Shown here: positions 18,871 through 29,945 of the stretch, piece by piece
How positions within the stretch are numbered: the stretch's first letter is position 1
Layout of the letters: each line of letters starts with the position of its first letter
Source of the DNA: Macrocystis pyrifera
Taxonomy: Eukaryota; Sar; Phaeophyceae; Laminariales; Laminariaceae
Direction: 5' to 3'
DNA length: 64,000 nucleotides
NCBI GenBank assembly: GCA_031763025.1
Contig: JASSKH010000014.1
Location: 10,344,563-10,408,562 of the forward strand
Notes under the pieces: generated by a model
What the model saw: the letters and a program-made list of their open reading frames with translations, nothing else
Database searches by the model: none
What the model was told of the DNA's origin: nothing
Translations under genes and position numbers: made by a program

Positions 18871-21468
18871 TGCCATCACGTTTGCCATCGATAGAGGGCA
18901 TCCGACCCCCCAATCGAACCATGCCTACTTCGGTCGATCGAAACCCCAGAGAAAAACAAGGTACTCGAGTATTTAACACAGCGCACATCTACGATGACGC
19001 ATTTACCCCTCCCCACCTATGCAATTCCACACAGTAAAGAGGATGCGGTCCAGTATGCCGGGACCCAAACCAGGACAACGTGGGCACAAAATATATACTG
19101 CGCATATACCGAACATCGATGTGAGTGTGGTTTATTATAGCATGCATCTGTCAAGGACTTGAAAGAACAACAAAATATTTCCATTAAAAAAAAGTACCAG
19201 GTAGCTTGCAGCTGGGGCGTCGACAGTGGGATCGATCCCGAGTCAAGAGACATACGCTCTGCGTAGTGAGTGGACCGCCACCATTACCATCGGGATCATA
19301 CGACCCATGCACCCTTTCCCTTTCACCCGCGGAGATTCACCTCCCTGGTTGGCCGTGCAGCTCACTCGAGGTTGAACGTGTAACGCGCGACGTGCGGTAG
19401 GGATGGCACCCCAATCGCATGAGTCCGTTGACTCGAGGAGGTCCCCCCCAACAACAAGCGATTAGGTAATTTTGTTTTTGGCAACAGCCTTGCAGTGGGT
19501 CCGACACACAAACCCCCATGGGCTACTGCGTAGGGATCTGCCCGAGTATACCGGAAAAACACACATCGGGTCTAAACGTATTGGGTGGGTTCTCAGTTGC
19601 GATGGAAGAGAAAAAACCCCTCGTCAGTGACCGTTCTTTGGTATATCCTATGATCACGTGCAACTCCTATTACAGCGTTACGTTGCCCGTACACACTCAT
19701 ACTGTTGGAGCGGTCATGACGCAGAATGAGCCTGTGGTGGCTCGCATCTCAGTTGCGACCACTTGCTGTCATCACCGCTTGCTGTTATCACCCTAACGAG
19801 CCGTGCATAACGAGTCCTGGTAAGATCATGACCGGAAGCTGACACAATGGACTGGATGGATCAGACTATATTGGTTGCATCAGGGACTTGCATATATGTT
19901 GCCGCTGACACATACGGCCGAGCTTTATTTTAAAACACGAACGAGCCCTTGGAGACAATGTACACCACAATCGATCCCCTCATGCAGTACTTACTACTTG
20001 ACGGCGACAGCCCGTATCCACCGCGCCCGCAGCGGTGACATCCTCCCGCCTTTACGTACACAGAGCTAACAGAGGCACGACTTCGCCTGTGCAAACCTTT
20101 AGTCGGACGACGCTGCCTGCGACACCCTACTTGGGAAAGCTGATCTCACGCCAGCTCTCGTTTTTTGCGTACCCGCCCTGTATCGATCGTGTGCGGCCAC
20201 TATGCACACACGAGTAAAATACTTGATTTTGCCTGTTCAACCTCTCACCACAAATGGTATGCCTCCTGCGACGTCGCACTTAGGAGATCCGACTTGCCGT
20301 TAACCCCAATGCAACGGTACATGACCAGCGAAAATGATGCACCTTGGGTGCTCTTTGCACACATCTTAGGGCCTGCGGTCTTGGGTGCGACTACCCAAAC
20401 TCCCTGCGTTTGTATTTCCGGGGGTTTGCATCATCCCCTATCCCAGCACGGGGAGTTGCTACTACGAGTGGCTGATGCTGCGATCGCCTTTTGGTTCGCC
20501 CATTTTTTCGCGTCCCGTGTCCCAACAGGAGTTCTAGCCACGTTATTGCGTGCTGCTGCCCCTACCTTCAAGCTTAGTGGTCAAGGCCTTCACCAAGTTC
20601 AAATAAAACGATGTCCCGGAGTACCCCGAGGACCGGCCTTGCTCAAGATTGCGCCTCTTCGCGAACGCCCCCGACTCTCGTACCGGGATCTCGACCGAGC
20701 CCCTCTCTTTTAGAACTCTCGGTCCTGGGATCTCGCACCAGTCGCCTCTCTCTCCCGAGACTTTGTGCCCCGTCGTCGCTGTCCCAGATTTGAGCGTAGG
20801 CGTCTCGTCGCACTGGGTGATCTCTTTCTTCACGGGCATGACATCAGTTGTTGGTCTCAATGGGGGGCGGATCGAGTCTCGCCTGCCCGATGACCCACCG
20901 TCGGCGTGGATATCGCCTCTGCTCCTCGTGCCGGCTTGGCGGGTGTCGCGCTGGGTGTCGGAAAACACGCTCTGAGTGTCGATGAAAGAAGACGCGTAGG
21001 GGACGCGAAACCTGGGGGAAGCAGGGGGCGAGGAGAACGGCGGTTGGTTCCCTTGTAACGTTTCGAGTCGTGCATGTGGTAGAGGTTTGAACTTATGCAA
21101 GCCTCAATATTTCTGACTGGCGGAGGTCGTAAACAGTGAGCATTGAGAAGCTAGGAAACCGATTCCGTTTGGATCCCATGTTTTAAAATTATAATATTAC
21201 ATCAGAATACTAGTTGTCAGATACTCAACTGTAGCCAATGGCATTGCGTGTATGTATCAGACATGCCTCAGTTTTATTCCCAAAAGTCGGTTGGGCGACG
21301 TATGTACAGAGCTCAACAGAGGACTCCAACATATTTCTGATAGATTTTTGAAACTTTCCCGATAATTTTCCAAAACATTCCGACACTTTTCTGAAACATT
21401 CAGATAATTTTCAACTGCTATGAACGTAGTAGCCCTCTTTCGTGGTACAGTACCTGGTTCAACACCTC
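18871..21468. other. No recognised gene; one GC-rich open stretch
   Basis: Between 20165 and 21100 long frames overlap on opposite strands: plus 20165-20713 (182 codons) and minus 21100-20543 (185 codons, with PVKKEITQCDETP and ending KLEGRGSSTQ). Either may be chance openness of GC-rich DNA, and neither has a family motif I recognise. The remainder shows nothing. Confidence 0.35.
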
Positions 21469-21470
21469 TA

Positions 21471-21575
21471 CTACGGGGGACCGTAGTTAATAGGACCTAC
21501 GGTTCAGACAAACACCTGTATATTTACATGTTTTTACTAACAATATTTGGTCCTATTTACTATGGACCCCCGTAA
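21471..21575 (+). mobile_element. TA-MITE copy 2
   Basis: About 105 bp. The left end CTACGGGGGACCGTAGTTAA is slightly diverged; the right end ACTATGGACCCCCGTAA is intact. Flanked by TA at 21469-21470 and 21576-21577. Confidence 0.8.
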
Positions 21576-21787
21576 TAGTACACACTGGCACAAGCCAAGC
21601 TACTGTAGTGGCTGTGTAGCGACCATAAACGCTTGCCGTGCACTGCCGTTGGTGTGTGTGGTTGATCGCTAAATCCAACGTACGACGACCCTCTCTGCAA
21701 GTGACGTAAATAGCGTCACGGAGTTCATACGCCGACGGCGTGTTTGCAATGTTCTCAATCTCAATGTCCCCGTAATAGCCATGACCC

Positions 21788-22310
21788 CGTATGAGGGGGA
21801 GGGGGGGGGTGTACTCAATATCATGCATGGCCGTAGTGATATGACCATAGACTCTCGCATCCCTACAATGCCGGGACGGAGCACGTCGGGTTTTCACCAA
21901 CCAGGCAGACATTGCTTGCACCAAGCGCGAAGCTCCGTGAGGTGTTGGGCGAGTCGCATGAAGAGTGAGCTGGATCCTACTAAGAACTGCTTCTCAGGCG
22001 GATTATCTTGCCTATGGATGACAGCATCAATGAATGAATTTGATTTCTGGTGTGGCCACTTCCAGAGACAGCAATGGGATTACTATGTACCTGCCTCGGG
22101 GGTGCCTCACCATATACACACTACGTGATACGATCATCCCCCTTGTGCTGAGTGAAGGTTCTCCCCGCACAAAAATGCTCGAACTTCACCGCCAGCCGCG
22201 GAAACCACAAAAAAAATAAAAAAAACGGCACCCTGGCTGTCTAGCTCACGCAGGGTGAGAGGCGTCTTTTACAGCGTCGTCGCCAACCGACGCCAACCCA
22301 ACCTATGTAT
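21788..22310 (-). repeat. C-tract repeat unit C (inverted)
   Basis: Reverse complement of unit B from its poly-C end (poly-G here near 21788-21810) to the GGTTGGG start near 22310. It shares ATGCATGGCCGTAGT, GCGCGAAGC and GACGCTGTAAAAGACGC (reverse-complemented). Confidence 0.8.
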
Positions 22311-22329
22311 ACACCAGCTATATATTACG

Positions 22330-22600
22330 GGGGGGGGGGGGGGGGGGTACTCATTATCATGCATGGCCGTAGTCGTATGACCATAGATCATGGCATCCCT
22401 ACAATGCCGGGACGGAGCACATCGGGTTATCACCGACCAGACAGACATTGCTTCCACCAAGCGCGAAGCGCCAAGAGGTGTTGGGTGAGTCGCATGCGGG
22501 GTGAGCTGTATCCTACTAAGAAGCACTTTCAGAGGCAGATATTCTTGCATATGGATGACAGCGTCAATGAATTGACACCCTTCGAGAGTGGCGGGCGGGG
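22330..22600 (-). repeat. C-tract repeat unit D (inverted, partial)
   Basis: Begins with poly-G (about 22330-22346) and shares ATCATGCATGGCCGTAGTC, CATCGGGTTATCACCGACC and AGCGCGAAGCGCC with unit C in tandem. It lacks the part beyond GATGACAGCGTCAATGAATT, where LINE-C sequence follows. Confidence 0.8.
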
Positions 22601-22760
22601 TAGAAATTTGCTGCTTTTGTTGTGTATACCACCGTTGACCAAGGATCGAAATGAGAACCATTCCTACTCCTACAAGAGACACCTCCAACACTTGGGCGTT
22701 CATTAATTTTTTTCCCAACATTTAGTGAACGTTTTTTTTTTTCGCTTTTCGTACTGTGTC
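22600..22760 (-). pseudogene. LINE-C 3' fragment, second copy
   Basis: On the minus strand this reads ...GKKINERPSVGGVSCRSRNG, similar to GNERPIIGVSIRSRNG in the LINE-C frame at 15123-15637. It is joined directly to C-tract unit D. Too short to say more. Confidence 0.5.
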
Positions 22761-22799
22761 CCCTTCCCGGTTCGCGTTCTGTGGCCACCACCTATCTCC

Positions 22800-23470
22800 T
22801 CGGACCATGACCATTTTCTTCGTTGTTGATCAAGTGTGTTAAGCTTCTCCATCCAGCCAAATTTGTCTATTCCCCCCATATCCTGCCCTCCAGCACATCT
22901 CGCTCCTCCTTATGATACATTTCACATTCTTCCCACACAGCTAGTTTTCCATTCTTGTTTTTTGACAGACGCGGGCTACGATAGGGCATGCCTTAAAAGC
23001 ATGCCGTATACCACTCCGGACAAGAACATAAGGGAATATCTATATTCTCCTTATATTTCGATCCAGAGTGAGTGGTGTTAATAGCAAGTTTTTCCCAAAA
23101 CATTCCGCCTGCCGCGACTCCTTAAGGGCATTGAGGAACTCTACACATCATTTTTATGTCACTAGGATACCAAGCCCCAATCTTTCAGTCACACAGCCTT
23201 ATTGAAAAGCATATCTAGACCAACGGGTTGACGCACTCTTCATTTTTTCTCAAAGTCGGAGCTTGGGTGACTTACTTTAATTATATGACTTGCTTGTTGT
23301 ATAGAGATCCTTAGGTGAGGTGCCCCCCCCCAAAGTGTCCTGCACAAAGGTGCGCACGCCTACCGTAGTATGTGTAGCTCCACACAAACACATGTTGTGC
23401 TTCTACTGTACCTGAGACGAGCAGCACCCGTCCGGGCCATCGTGCTTTCCAGTAACGGCGGGGGAGAGCG
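22800..23470. other. No gene recognised
   Basis: Pyrimidine-rich in places; no coding or repeat signal recognised. Confidence 0.4.
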
Positions 23471-23474
23471 AAGG

Positions 23475-24455
23475 TCACCCCCGGCCCGCTCGTTGGCCCC
23501 TTTTCCCCGATATTTCGGCAGCCGACAGCGGCGGCTCCTGGTCCGCTTTCACCCCCCTCCCGGCGCGAACGGCCGTGCCGGTAGCAAACCGCCAACTAGC
23601 CCTCTCGTGAGGGTGTACGTGCTGCTTGCCACAGAATTTGCTGCCAAGTTTCGAAAAGCCGGTAACGTCCCTTTCGTTAATCAAGTGAGCAGGTCGTGCG
23701 AAACCGTGCGGACGGTAGTCGGCAGTCCCGGTGTCCCTGTGGGTACCAGTGTCAGGGGCCGGAATTCCAGCGGGCTGACCACCACGGCGCCTGTCATCAA
23801 CGGTAACAACAACACCTCCAACGCTCCTCTCGTTGAACGCAGAGGCTGGTGGTGGGATATCGTGCGGGCGGTATTCAACAGCCCTAGTATCGCTGTGGGT
23901 ATCGGCGTCCATGGCATGGGTGCCTTCCAGTGGAATACGTTCATCAGAACCATTCACCAGCTTGAAGGATCGTTCGGGTTCCGTCATCCTGTGCCTGGTG
24001 GGCGTTTGGGGCGGGGCGTGTGACGGCGCTGGCTCGGCCCCTACGCGCTCCGTTCCCAGGGGGGGTTTGGAGTACATCGGGTAGCTCGCGGCGCGGGGCC
24101 GCTTAAAGGCAGGGCCCGGCGGCACGGTACCCCATGTGTGAGGGTTTTCAAACACGCCACAGGTTGCGATGCTGGAAGCAGAAGACGAAGAGGAGGATGA
24201 ATACGACGAGGATGAAGGGGAAGTGCGGGTGGATTTCGCCACGTTTCGCCTGGCGACGTTTATGTTGGGGTAAAGGTGCAGCTGAGTGGCGAGGGTATGC
24301 GCATCTCGAGCAAATGGAGGTGTCCTTTCCGCGGCCGACGTCGCCACCGCCACCGCGGCTGTCGCTTCCTTCAGCTGTCGGGCGCGGTTTGGGAGCACAC
24401 TTTGAGCCCTGTTGCATGAAGGAGAGCAGGGGCGATTACCGATTAGAAACAACAT
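23475..24455 (-). CDS. Hypothetical protein, 326 codons, GC-rich, with an internal repeat
   Basis: This is the longest open frame outside transposons. The predicted protein is basic and low in complexity: a poly-Ser run near residue 80-95, many Pro, Arg and His, and no signal peptide or membrane segment. Two segments resemble each other: DADTHSDTRAVEYRPHD..SAFNERSVGG and DTGTHRDTGTADYRPHG..HLINERDVTG, suggesting an internal duplication of about 55 residues. I recognise no family. It could be a real exon, a retroelement gag, or chance openness in GC-rich DNA; the overlapping plus-strand frame 23370-24023 (217 codons) argues for caution. The first ATG in the open stretch was used as the start. 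Confidence 0.35.
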   Translation of the reverse strand: MLFLIGNRPCSPSCNRAQSVLPNRARQLKEATAAVAVATSAAERTPPFARDAHTLATQLHLYPNINVARRNVAKSTRTSPSSSSYSSSSSSSASSIATCGVFENPHTWGTVPPGPAFKRPRAASYPMYSKPPLGTERVGAEPAPSHAPPQTPTRHRMTEPERSFKLVNGSDERIPLEGTHAMDADTHSDTRAVEYRPHDIPPPASAFNERSVGGVVVTVDDRRRGGQPAGIPAPDTGTHRDTGTADYRPHGFARPAHLINERDVTGFSKLGSKFCGKQHVHPHERASWRFATGTAVRAGRGVKADQEPPLSAAEISGKRGQRAGRG

Positions 24456-25194
24456 TGTTTACCAAAAGAAAAATCCTCCTTGAAGGGAAAACCTCCGAAA
24501 AACGTATGCTACCTAAGTCAACGCTGATCAAGAAAAAGCACGCTGGGTTACTGCTTACGTTACCATCCCTGAGAAAACAGCATAGGAGGCTTATCTGTAT
24601 TTCGTCAGCGCAAATCTAGTAGCATAGCAGGGTACCCCTTATTCCGTCAGCGCTGGGCTACCCTTCACTTAGTCAGCGCTGACGAAATAGCATAGTGTGT
24701 GGGCTATCCCTTAGTCAGCGCTGACTACGAGTGTTGGTCTCTCTAGGATTGAAGAACCGGCACCCGAATACTCCGTGTGCTGGATGTCGACCGGTAGGAA
24801 TCACCGTTATATGGTAAGAACATCCACAAATAATGTATGTCACGCAACAACAGGCTTTGTGACAATCTCACCCGCTACAGTAGTAGGCAGTAGGCAGCAG
24901 GCATTTGGAAACCCTAACCCCAACACGTATTTCAAGTGAGATCGAGGATTTCGCCGAATCCTGTGTTTGGGCAATCACATACATTTTGTTTATTCAGGCA
25001 GTTACACGAAGCAGAGGAATTTGCATGCAAGTACGTGTATATACCATGGAAATTCAGGCAAGTCCAGGCGAGGCTCATAGCAGCTTCGCTCGACACAGCG
25101 AGACCTACCACAGTCTTTCTTGCAAGGCAAGCTGAGCGGAATACTTCGATCGCGCGGGTTAGCTACATTCTGCCGTAGGTGTATGTCCAATACG
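24456..25194. other. No gene recognised; short GTCAGCGCTGAC repeats
   Basis: Between 24600 and 24730 the phrase GTCAGCGCTGAC or parts of it recurs four times, partly palindromic. At 24745-24810 a diverged match to the 3' end of LINE-B (GGATTGAAGAA..GGCAC, TGCTGGATGTCGAC) is visible. Confidence 0.5.
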
Positions 25195-25531
25195 ATTTTT
25201 TTCGCTTTTCAATATCACTTTTACTTTCCAGTTCAGCTCGTAGGAAGTTCTACTCTCATCTTTCGGACAAGCCGTGGTCATGGCACAGTTGTCATCTCTT
25301 CCCCCAGGGCGCGCGCCTTCGTTTTCATCGCGCATAGGGTTCAGCATTTCCACTGCGCGTCGATGTTCATCGCAAGTTGTTGACTCACGCTCTCGCGCTT
25401 TCCGGCAATATTTTTTTTTATGCAAGTAGAAAGTCCCTACGAGCACGCACGCACTCGGTGAGACTCTAACCCACGAAATTGATATTGATAGGCACGCGGA
25501 CCACCTACCAAGCCACCGGGGACGCTGCATA
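25195..25531 (-). mobile_element. tRNA-derived SINE, copy 1
   Basis: The reverse complement starts AGCGTCCCCGGTGGCTTGG, an A-box-like start, then has GTGGGTTAGAGTCTCACC, a B-box-like T-arm. The ~220-bp body ends ACTGGAAAGTAAAAGTG with an A-rich tail. No coding capacity; transcription would be by RNA polymerase III and mobility would depend on a LINE. Confidence 0.75.
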
Positions 25532-26744
25532 CCTGTACAGCAATACCATCATACTCATCGGATACCGAAAATACAATGGATGGGTAACCCCCAGTTGAGG
25601 AGTCCTTCAGTGAACACTTCTTGGGCTCAAAAGCGCACAGCCCCCTGCCGCACTAAAAGTGGCATGCAAACCCATTTACATCCAGACCAAGTACCTGAAT
25701 TCGACGTAGTTCGGCTTACCAATGAAGCCCTGCAGGATGTCAACCGAGGCCAGCGCAAGATCGCGTCATCGAATTGGCTTTTAATAAATTCGGTTATAGT
25801 GTTGAGGTACAGAGAGCCAGCGGACTCATAGAAAAACAGGTGCTTTCCTACACCGTATGCCAGGTATGTGGCATGAGTCACTACAGCATATCCTTTTCTA
25901 AAAAAACCTTTCACTAGTTCACACTGCTGCATTCAATCAATTAATGTCGCAAATCCCTACCCCACTTACACCTTACCAGTCTGTCCGTCAATACAACACC
26001 CGTCTGGATTCTGACATTACTATCAAACGGTTACTATTTTCCAGACCAACGTGGTGCGTACTGCCTTAGATCGCCATGCATTATATAACACCTGGTGATT
26101 TTCCGCATGTCCACCATCCCCACCCTGCCATGTTCGGAGCAGAACTTGGGAAGCTTCTGGCCACGAACAACAAAAACGGGTTGTCGGCTGCTGCATCCTG
26201 GTGCCAGGCACTGAGGTCTACATTACGGGAATACGAAAACACCACAACACAAGGAAATGTAGAATTGAGCCACATGATCATGAGTACATATAGCGTCCCG
26301 CAGGTCGTTTTATGGATACCATGTACCTTTATATTCACACTGCATGTACTGCTGTTTGACTAATGGTCCGTGCCAACCCTCCCGAACGCGACGTATGCTC
26401 ATGGCAATACCACCTCTGTCGTGCAAGATAGCACGGGGCAAATATCGATCTATATACCTTCTACGAGTATATAATCGTACTGGTAGCGAATCAGTTTCAC
26501 AACATAGATGTAGATTAGATATATTTCAGGAAATCTGCAACCGAAGGCAGAACTATAGAATATCATCAAGCTGATTTTTGCCAGGGAGAGGACAAAACCA
26601 GGAGCAATTTTCACAGAGTATATTCCGTCGACAACAGCCCAGATATTGTTACAGTACAAATATGGTGGGGGGGGGGGGGGGGGGGAATCCGAATCACGGT
26701 GATTCCCACAGTCAGTAGAGATACCTGTGTGGGTCTAAGGTAGG
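25532..26744. other. No gene recognised; poly-G tract at 26667-26685
   Basis: Short frames only. The 19-base poly-G tract lies just downstream (gene sense) of the EsV-1-7 exon. Confidence 0.4.
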
Positions 26745-27012
26745 CTACGTACCATTTACACTGCGTGCAAGGGAGTCCCACCTTCGTCGAGTGCTGACCA
26801 TGTCCGGCAGCTTGTGTTCGCTGCAGTAGACGCCTCGCCGATTGCCCGCCATGGCGAAAGAGGCCCCCCTTGAACAACCAGGAGTCAAGCAGCGGTGGTT
26901 ACGAATGTTGACCATGTCTTCCTGCTTGTGGTCCTTGCAGAAACGCGGGTACCGCTCGTAGTCCATCGCAAACGAAGCTTGCTTCACGCAAGTCACCTCT
27001 TCGCACCTCGTC
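26745..27012 (-). CDS. EsV-1-7 domain exon with two complete motifs
   Basis: EsV-1-7 proteins are short Cys/His-rich proteins of brown algae; one member, IMMEDIATE UPRIGHT of Ectocarpus, controls early development. Biochemical activity is unknown. Motif 1: Cys codons at 27005-27003, 26990-26988 and 26939-26937, His at 26930-26928 (CEEVTC, 16 residues, CKDH). Twelve residues later motif 2 begins: CLTPGC, 16 residues, CSEH. Spacing fits C-X4-C-X16-C-X2-H-X12 exactly. A stop lies just upstream in frame, so the exon probably begins at the AG before 27012 (phase 2). The pyrimidine tract there is weak. After motif 2 the frame runs to a stop at 26745, or it leaves through a GTGGGA donor-like site. 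Could be part of a gene with 32397-32519, or a pseudogene. Confidence 0.75.
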
Positions 27013-27086
27013 CTGCATGGTCATTGAAACCGTCGTCGGATTAGCGCACGTACGCTTCCGCATAATCACCTACTACTACACATAGT

Positions 27087-28555
27087 ATCAAGCAGTAGCA
27101 GTAGCAGCAGTAGTAACGTTGACCTCTCGCTCGAAATCGACCGACAGATACGTCTCAAGCGGGACCCGGAGTCGTGTGATAGGACGACCACCCCGCTTGG
27201 TCTGAAAGTACGCATGCTGAGGGCCTAGGTGATTGAGACCCTGCTGTACGGGTGTATGACGTGGACCCTCAGAGTGTAACACTTCGCCAAGCTCCGAACG
27301 GCTCACCGATAAGTCCTCTTGTGCGTCATTGACTTCAAGCGCAGACTTCTTACCAACCGCACCACCCTCTTGTATGCGAAGGCCCTCAGGACAAGTTGCG
27401 AGAGCATCGAAACCACCATCCGTAAAAGGCGGCTCATTTTTGTGAAAGCCGTGGCGCGGCAAAGCATGCGACTACCCAGTCAGGTAATGTTCGGAACGAT
27501 GGCTGGTGGGGAACCCGAGACCTGGCGTACAGTTTCAACATTTGGCATAGATGCTTAGTCGAAGACCTTTGTAGAGAGTTCCGAGCCACCGAAGGATAAA
27601 ACGGAACACTCTTTGGTGTTGGGAGTTGAGACCGCGCAGGAGGAAACCCGATCAAGGGAAAGGAGGGAGGCAGAGCAACAGGAGGAAACCCGACCAAGGG
27701 AAAGGAGGGAGGCGGAGCAACAGGAGGAGTAGAAGGGAAACAACGGTGCAAAAATAGGAAGGAGACGGCAGACAAGGCAGCAAGGCACCAGGCCGACTAT
27801 TAATAGTGAGTAGTGCACTATATCTATGCTACTCGTACCGCCAATTGCTGCAGCCCGTTGGAACGTGATCTTCCTTCATTTTTTTTTTCTTGTCGCGCTT
27901 TGACTCTTTTTTTTTTTTTTAGTGTGTATCTTCCTTCTTGTCTTTACGTACCAGTAGGAGTCTTATTTCGCTGCTGGTTAATGATAAGCCTGCTTGACTT
28001 GTTTCGTATTGTCTGACGCATCCTCTCCGAGGGTAGTTGACGGAAGGAGGAAGGAGACGGCAGCCAGCAGACAGAGTAGCGAGGTACCAAACCAACTAGT
28101 GTCTGTGCTACTCTTACCACAAACTGCTGCGGCTGCCTGGGGAAAGGCTTTTTGTTTTTTTTTTGTTTTGCTTCGGTTTGTCGGTTTATCCCCTTCGTTC
28201 ATACTTTAGTCTTGCTCTGTTTGTATATGGTGGTATTGTATCATGGTCTTGTTCTGTATTGTCTGCCACGTCACGGGTGAGCACGACACTTTGTTTTTCT
28301 TTTCCCTTTCGACATGTTATTTTCTTTGCTTCGATATTTCTCTCGTTCATATAATGTGCATGTCGTTCCTGTCGTATCTAGTATCATTGCATTATCTACT
28401 CCGCTCATTTCAAAAGAGGTAGAATCTCTGTCGTAGGTTTGTGACCACAGAGCTTGTATCTCAGCAGGATTGAAGAATCGTCACGGACAGTCGTTTTTGC
28501 TGGATGTCGATGGGTGGAATAAAACGGTTTAACGGGAAAGACACACAGCCACAAA
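27087..28555 (+). mobile_element. LINE-B copy 1: heavily decayed RT C-terminus and 3' UTR
   Basis: Plus-strand pieces match LINE-B copy 2: LSLEIDR, KVRMLRA, VIETLLYGCMTWTLRV, CESIETTIRKRRL and MFGTMAGGEPETWRT, with several stops. A short duplication (GAAACCCGACCAAGGGAAAGGAGGGAGGC type) lies at 27640-27730. The diverged 3' UTR runs from 27800 to the GCTGGATGTCGATGGGTGG end near 28540 and a CA-rich tail. It lies just upstream, in antisense, of the EsV-1-7 exon. Confidence 0.75.
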
Positions 28556-29739
28556 TACCCTCTCTGTTTTCAATTATGTACCATTTGACGAAATTTGCAC
28601 TAATTGTTCGAAAATATTTTGTCCGTAGAAGGCTTGCATAAGATATGCCTTGGTGGGATTTTCAATTTTGAACCTCACAGCTGAGGTGTTCCAACTAGAA
28701 ATAAAACCACGTAGTGCCGTATTCTATCGATAGTTCGGTACAGTAATGGTCTCTCGATAGTGGCGGTATGGTATGCGCCAGCCAACAATACCGGCACCAT
28801 ACGTAGCAGCCACCGGCACTCCGCACACTATTGTTGTTGTTCACTAACATTAATTCTCAAACGAAGGAGTCCGTGGTCACATAAAGGGTTAGTGTGCCAC
28901 GCTGGTGAATACCATCTGTGCCAAGCGAATACACAGGCACTATGCTGGCAGCTGGCACTACCCAACCAGCACTCTGGAGGGGCCGACAGCCCTTGGCACT
29001 TTTGCCCCGTGTGCAACATACGATCCCACACTAATTCCAAGCAGATTATTGACAACAATGTAACGACGTCGGCGTAATTGTCAAGTTTTTTTTTTTTAAC
29101 GAAATTGACACAACATGAGACTACAATATTTGGCTCGAGTTTTGTTTTGGTAGGAAACACGCCAAGACAATATTTAACACTGAAATTGGTGTTGGCCGTC
29201 TCTCGGGCGGACGTGGAAAGGGACTACTGTTTATTTGTCTTCAATTTCTACCCAGCTTCATCAGTACACACAGCAGTGTCCATCCTGATTCATTATCCTA
29301 CGAGTAGAGAGAGAGAAGCTAACTCTGTGGTCACAATTTGTGAGACATAGGAAGACCAGAAACAAAACAAACTCGCTAATTCAAGTGCGTGGTAGTATTA
29401 GTGTGTAGACGTTTCGCGTGTTTTTCCCCCTCTCGACCCTTACAGGGCAAAACTGCAGTCCCTGTTTCGGGGCATACACCACTCAAATTTTAAGTCTTGT
29501 GCCCCCTAAACGCGACTGCAGTACCAAACTGGTTGAAAAAAACAAGTGTATTGCACCCCCCGACCCATCCCCGTTGTTTGCCCCAACTCTTGCACGTTAC
29601 CGTATGCGTGTATAGATTGATGGAACTTACCGTTACAGTTCTAGGGTACCAGGTATGGGGTTACAAAAGAGTGAAAAAGGTATGATGTGTGTATCCGGGT
29701 ATATGTTCAGGGCTCACTTCGGTTTGCCTTTGATAGGTT

Positions 29740-29945
29740 GGTATCGCTTACCGCGGTATCCAGCCACCGCGGTATTGCACAAAACAGTACCAGTAGTAGT
29801 TATTGGATGGTACCTGGCTACCTTGGTACTCATTGGTACAGGAACCGGCCACCACGGTAATGCACAATAGTTTTTGGATGGTAACGGGCCACCTTGGTAC
29901 TCATCGGTACAGGAATCGGCCACCACGGTGATACACGGCGAAATA
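29740..29945 (+). repeat. ~71-bp tandem repeat, about 2.5 copies
   Basis: TTGGATGGTA recurs at 29803 and 29874, each followed by CCTTGGTACTCAT(T/C)GGTACAG and CGGCCACCACGGT. A diverged half copy precedes them. Confidence 0.75.
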
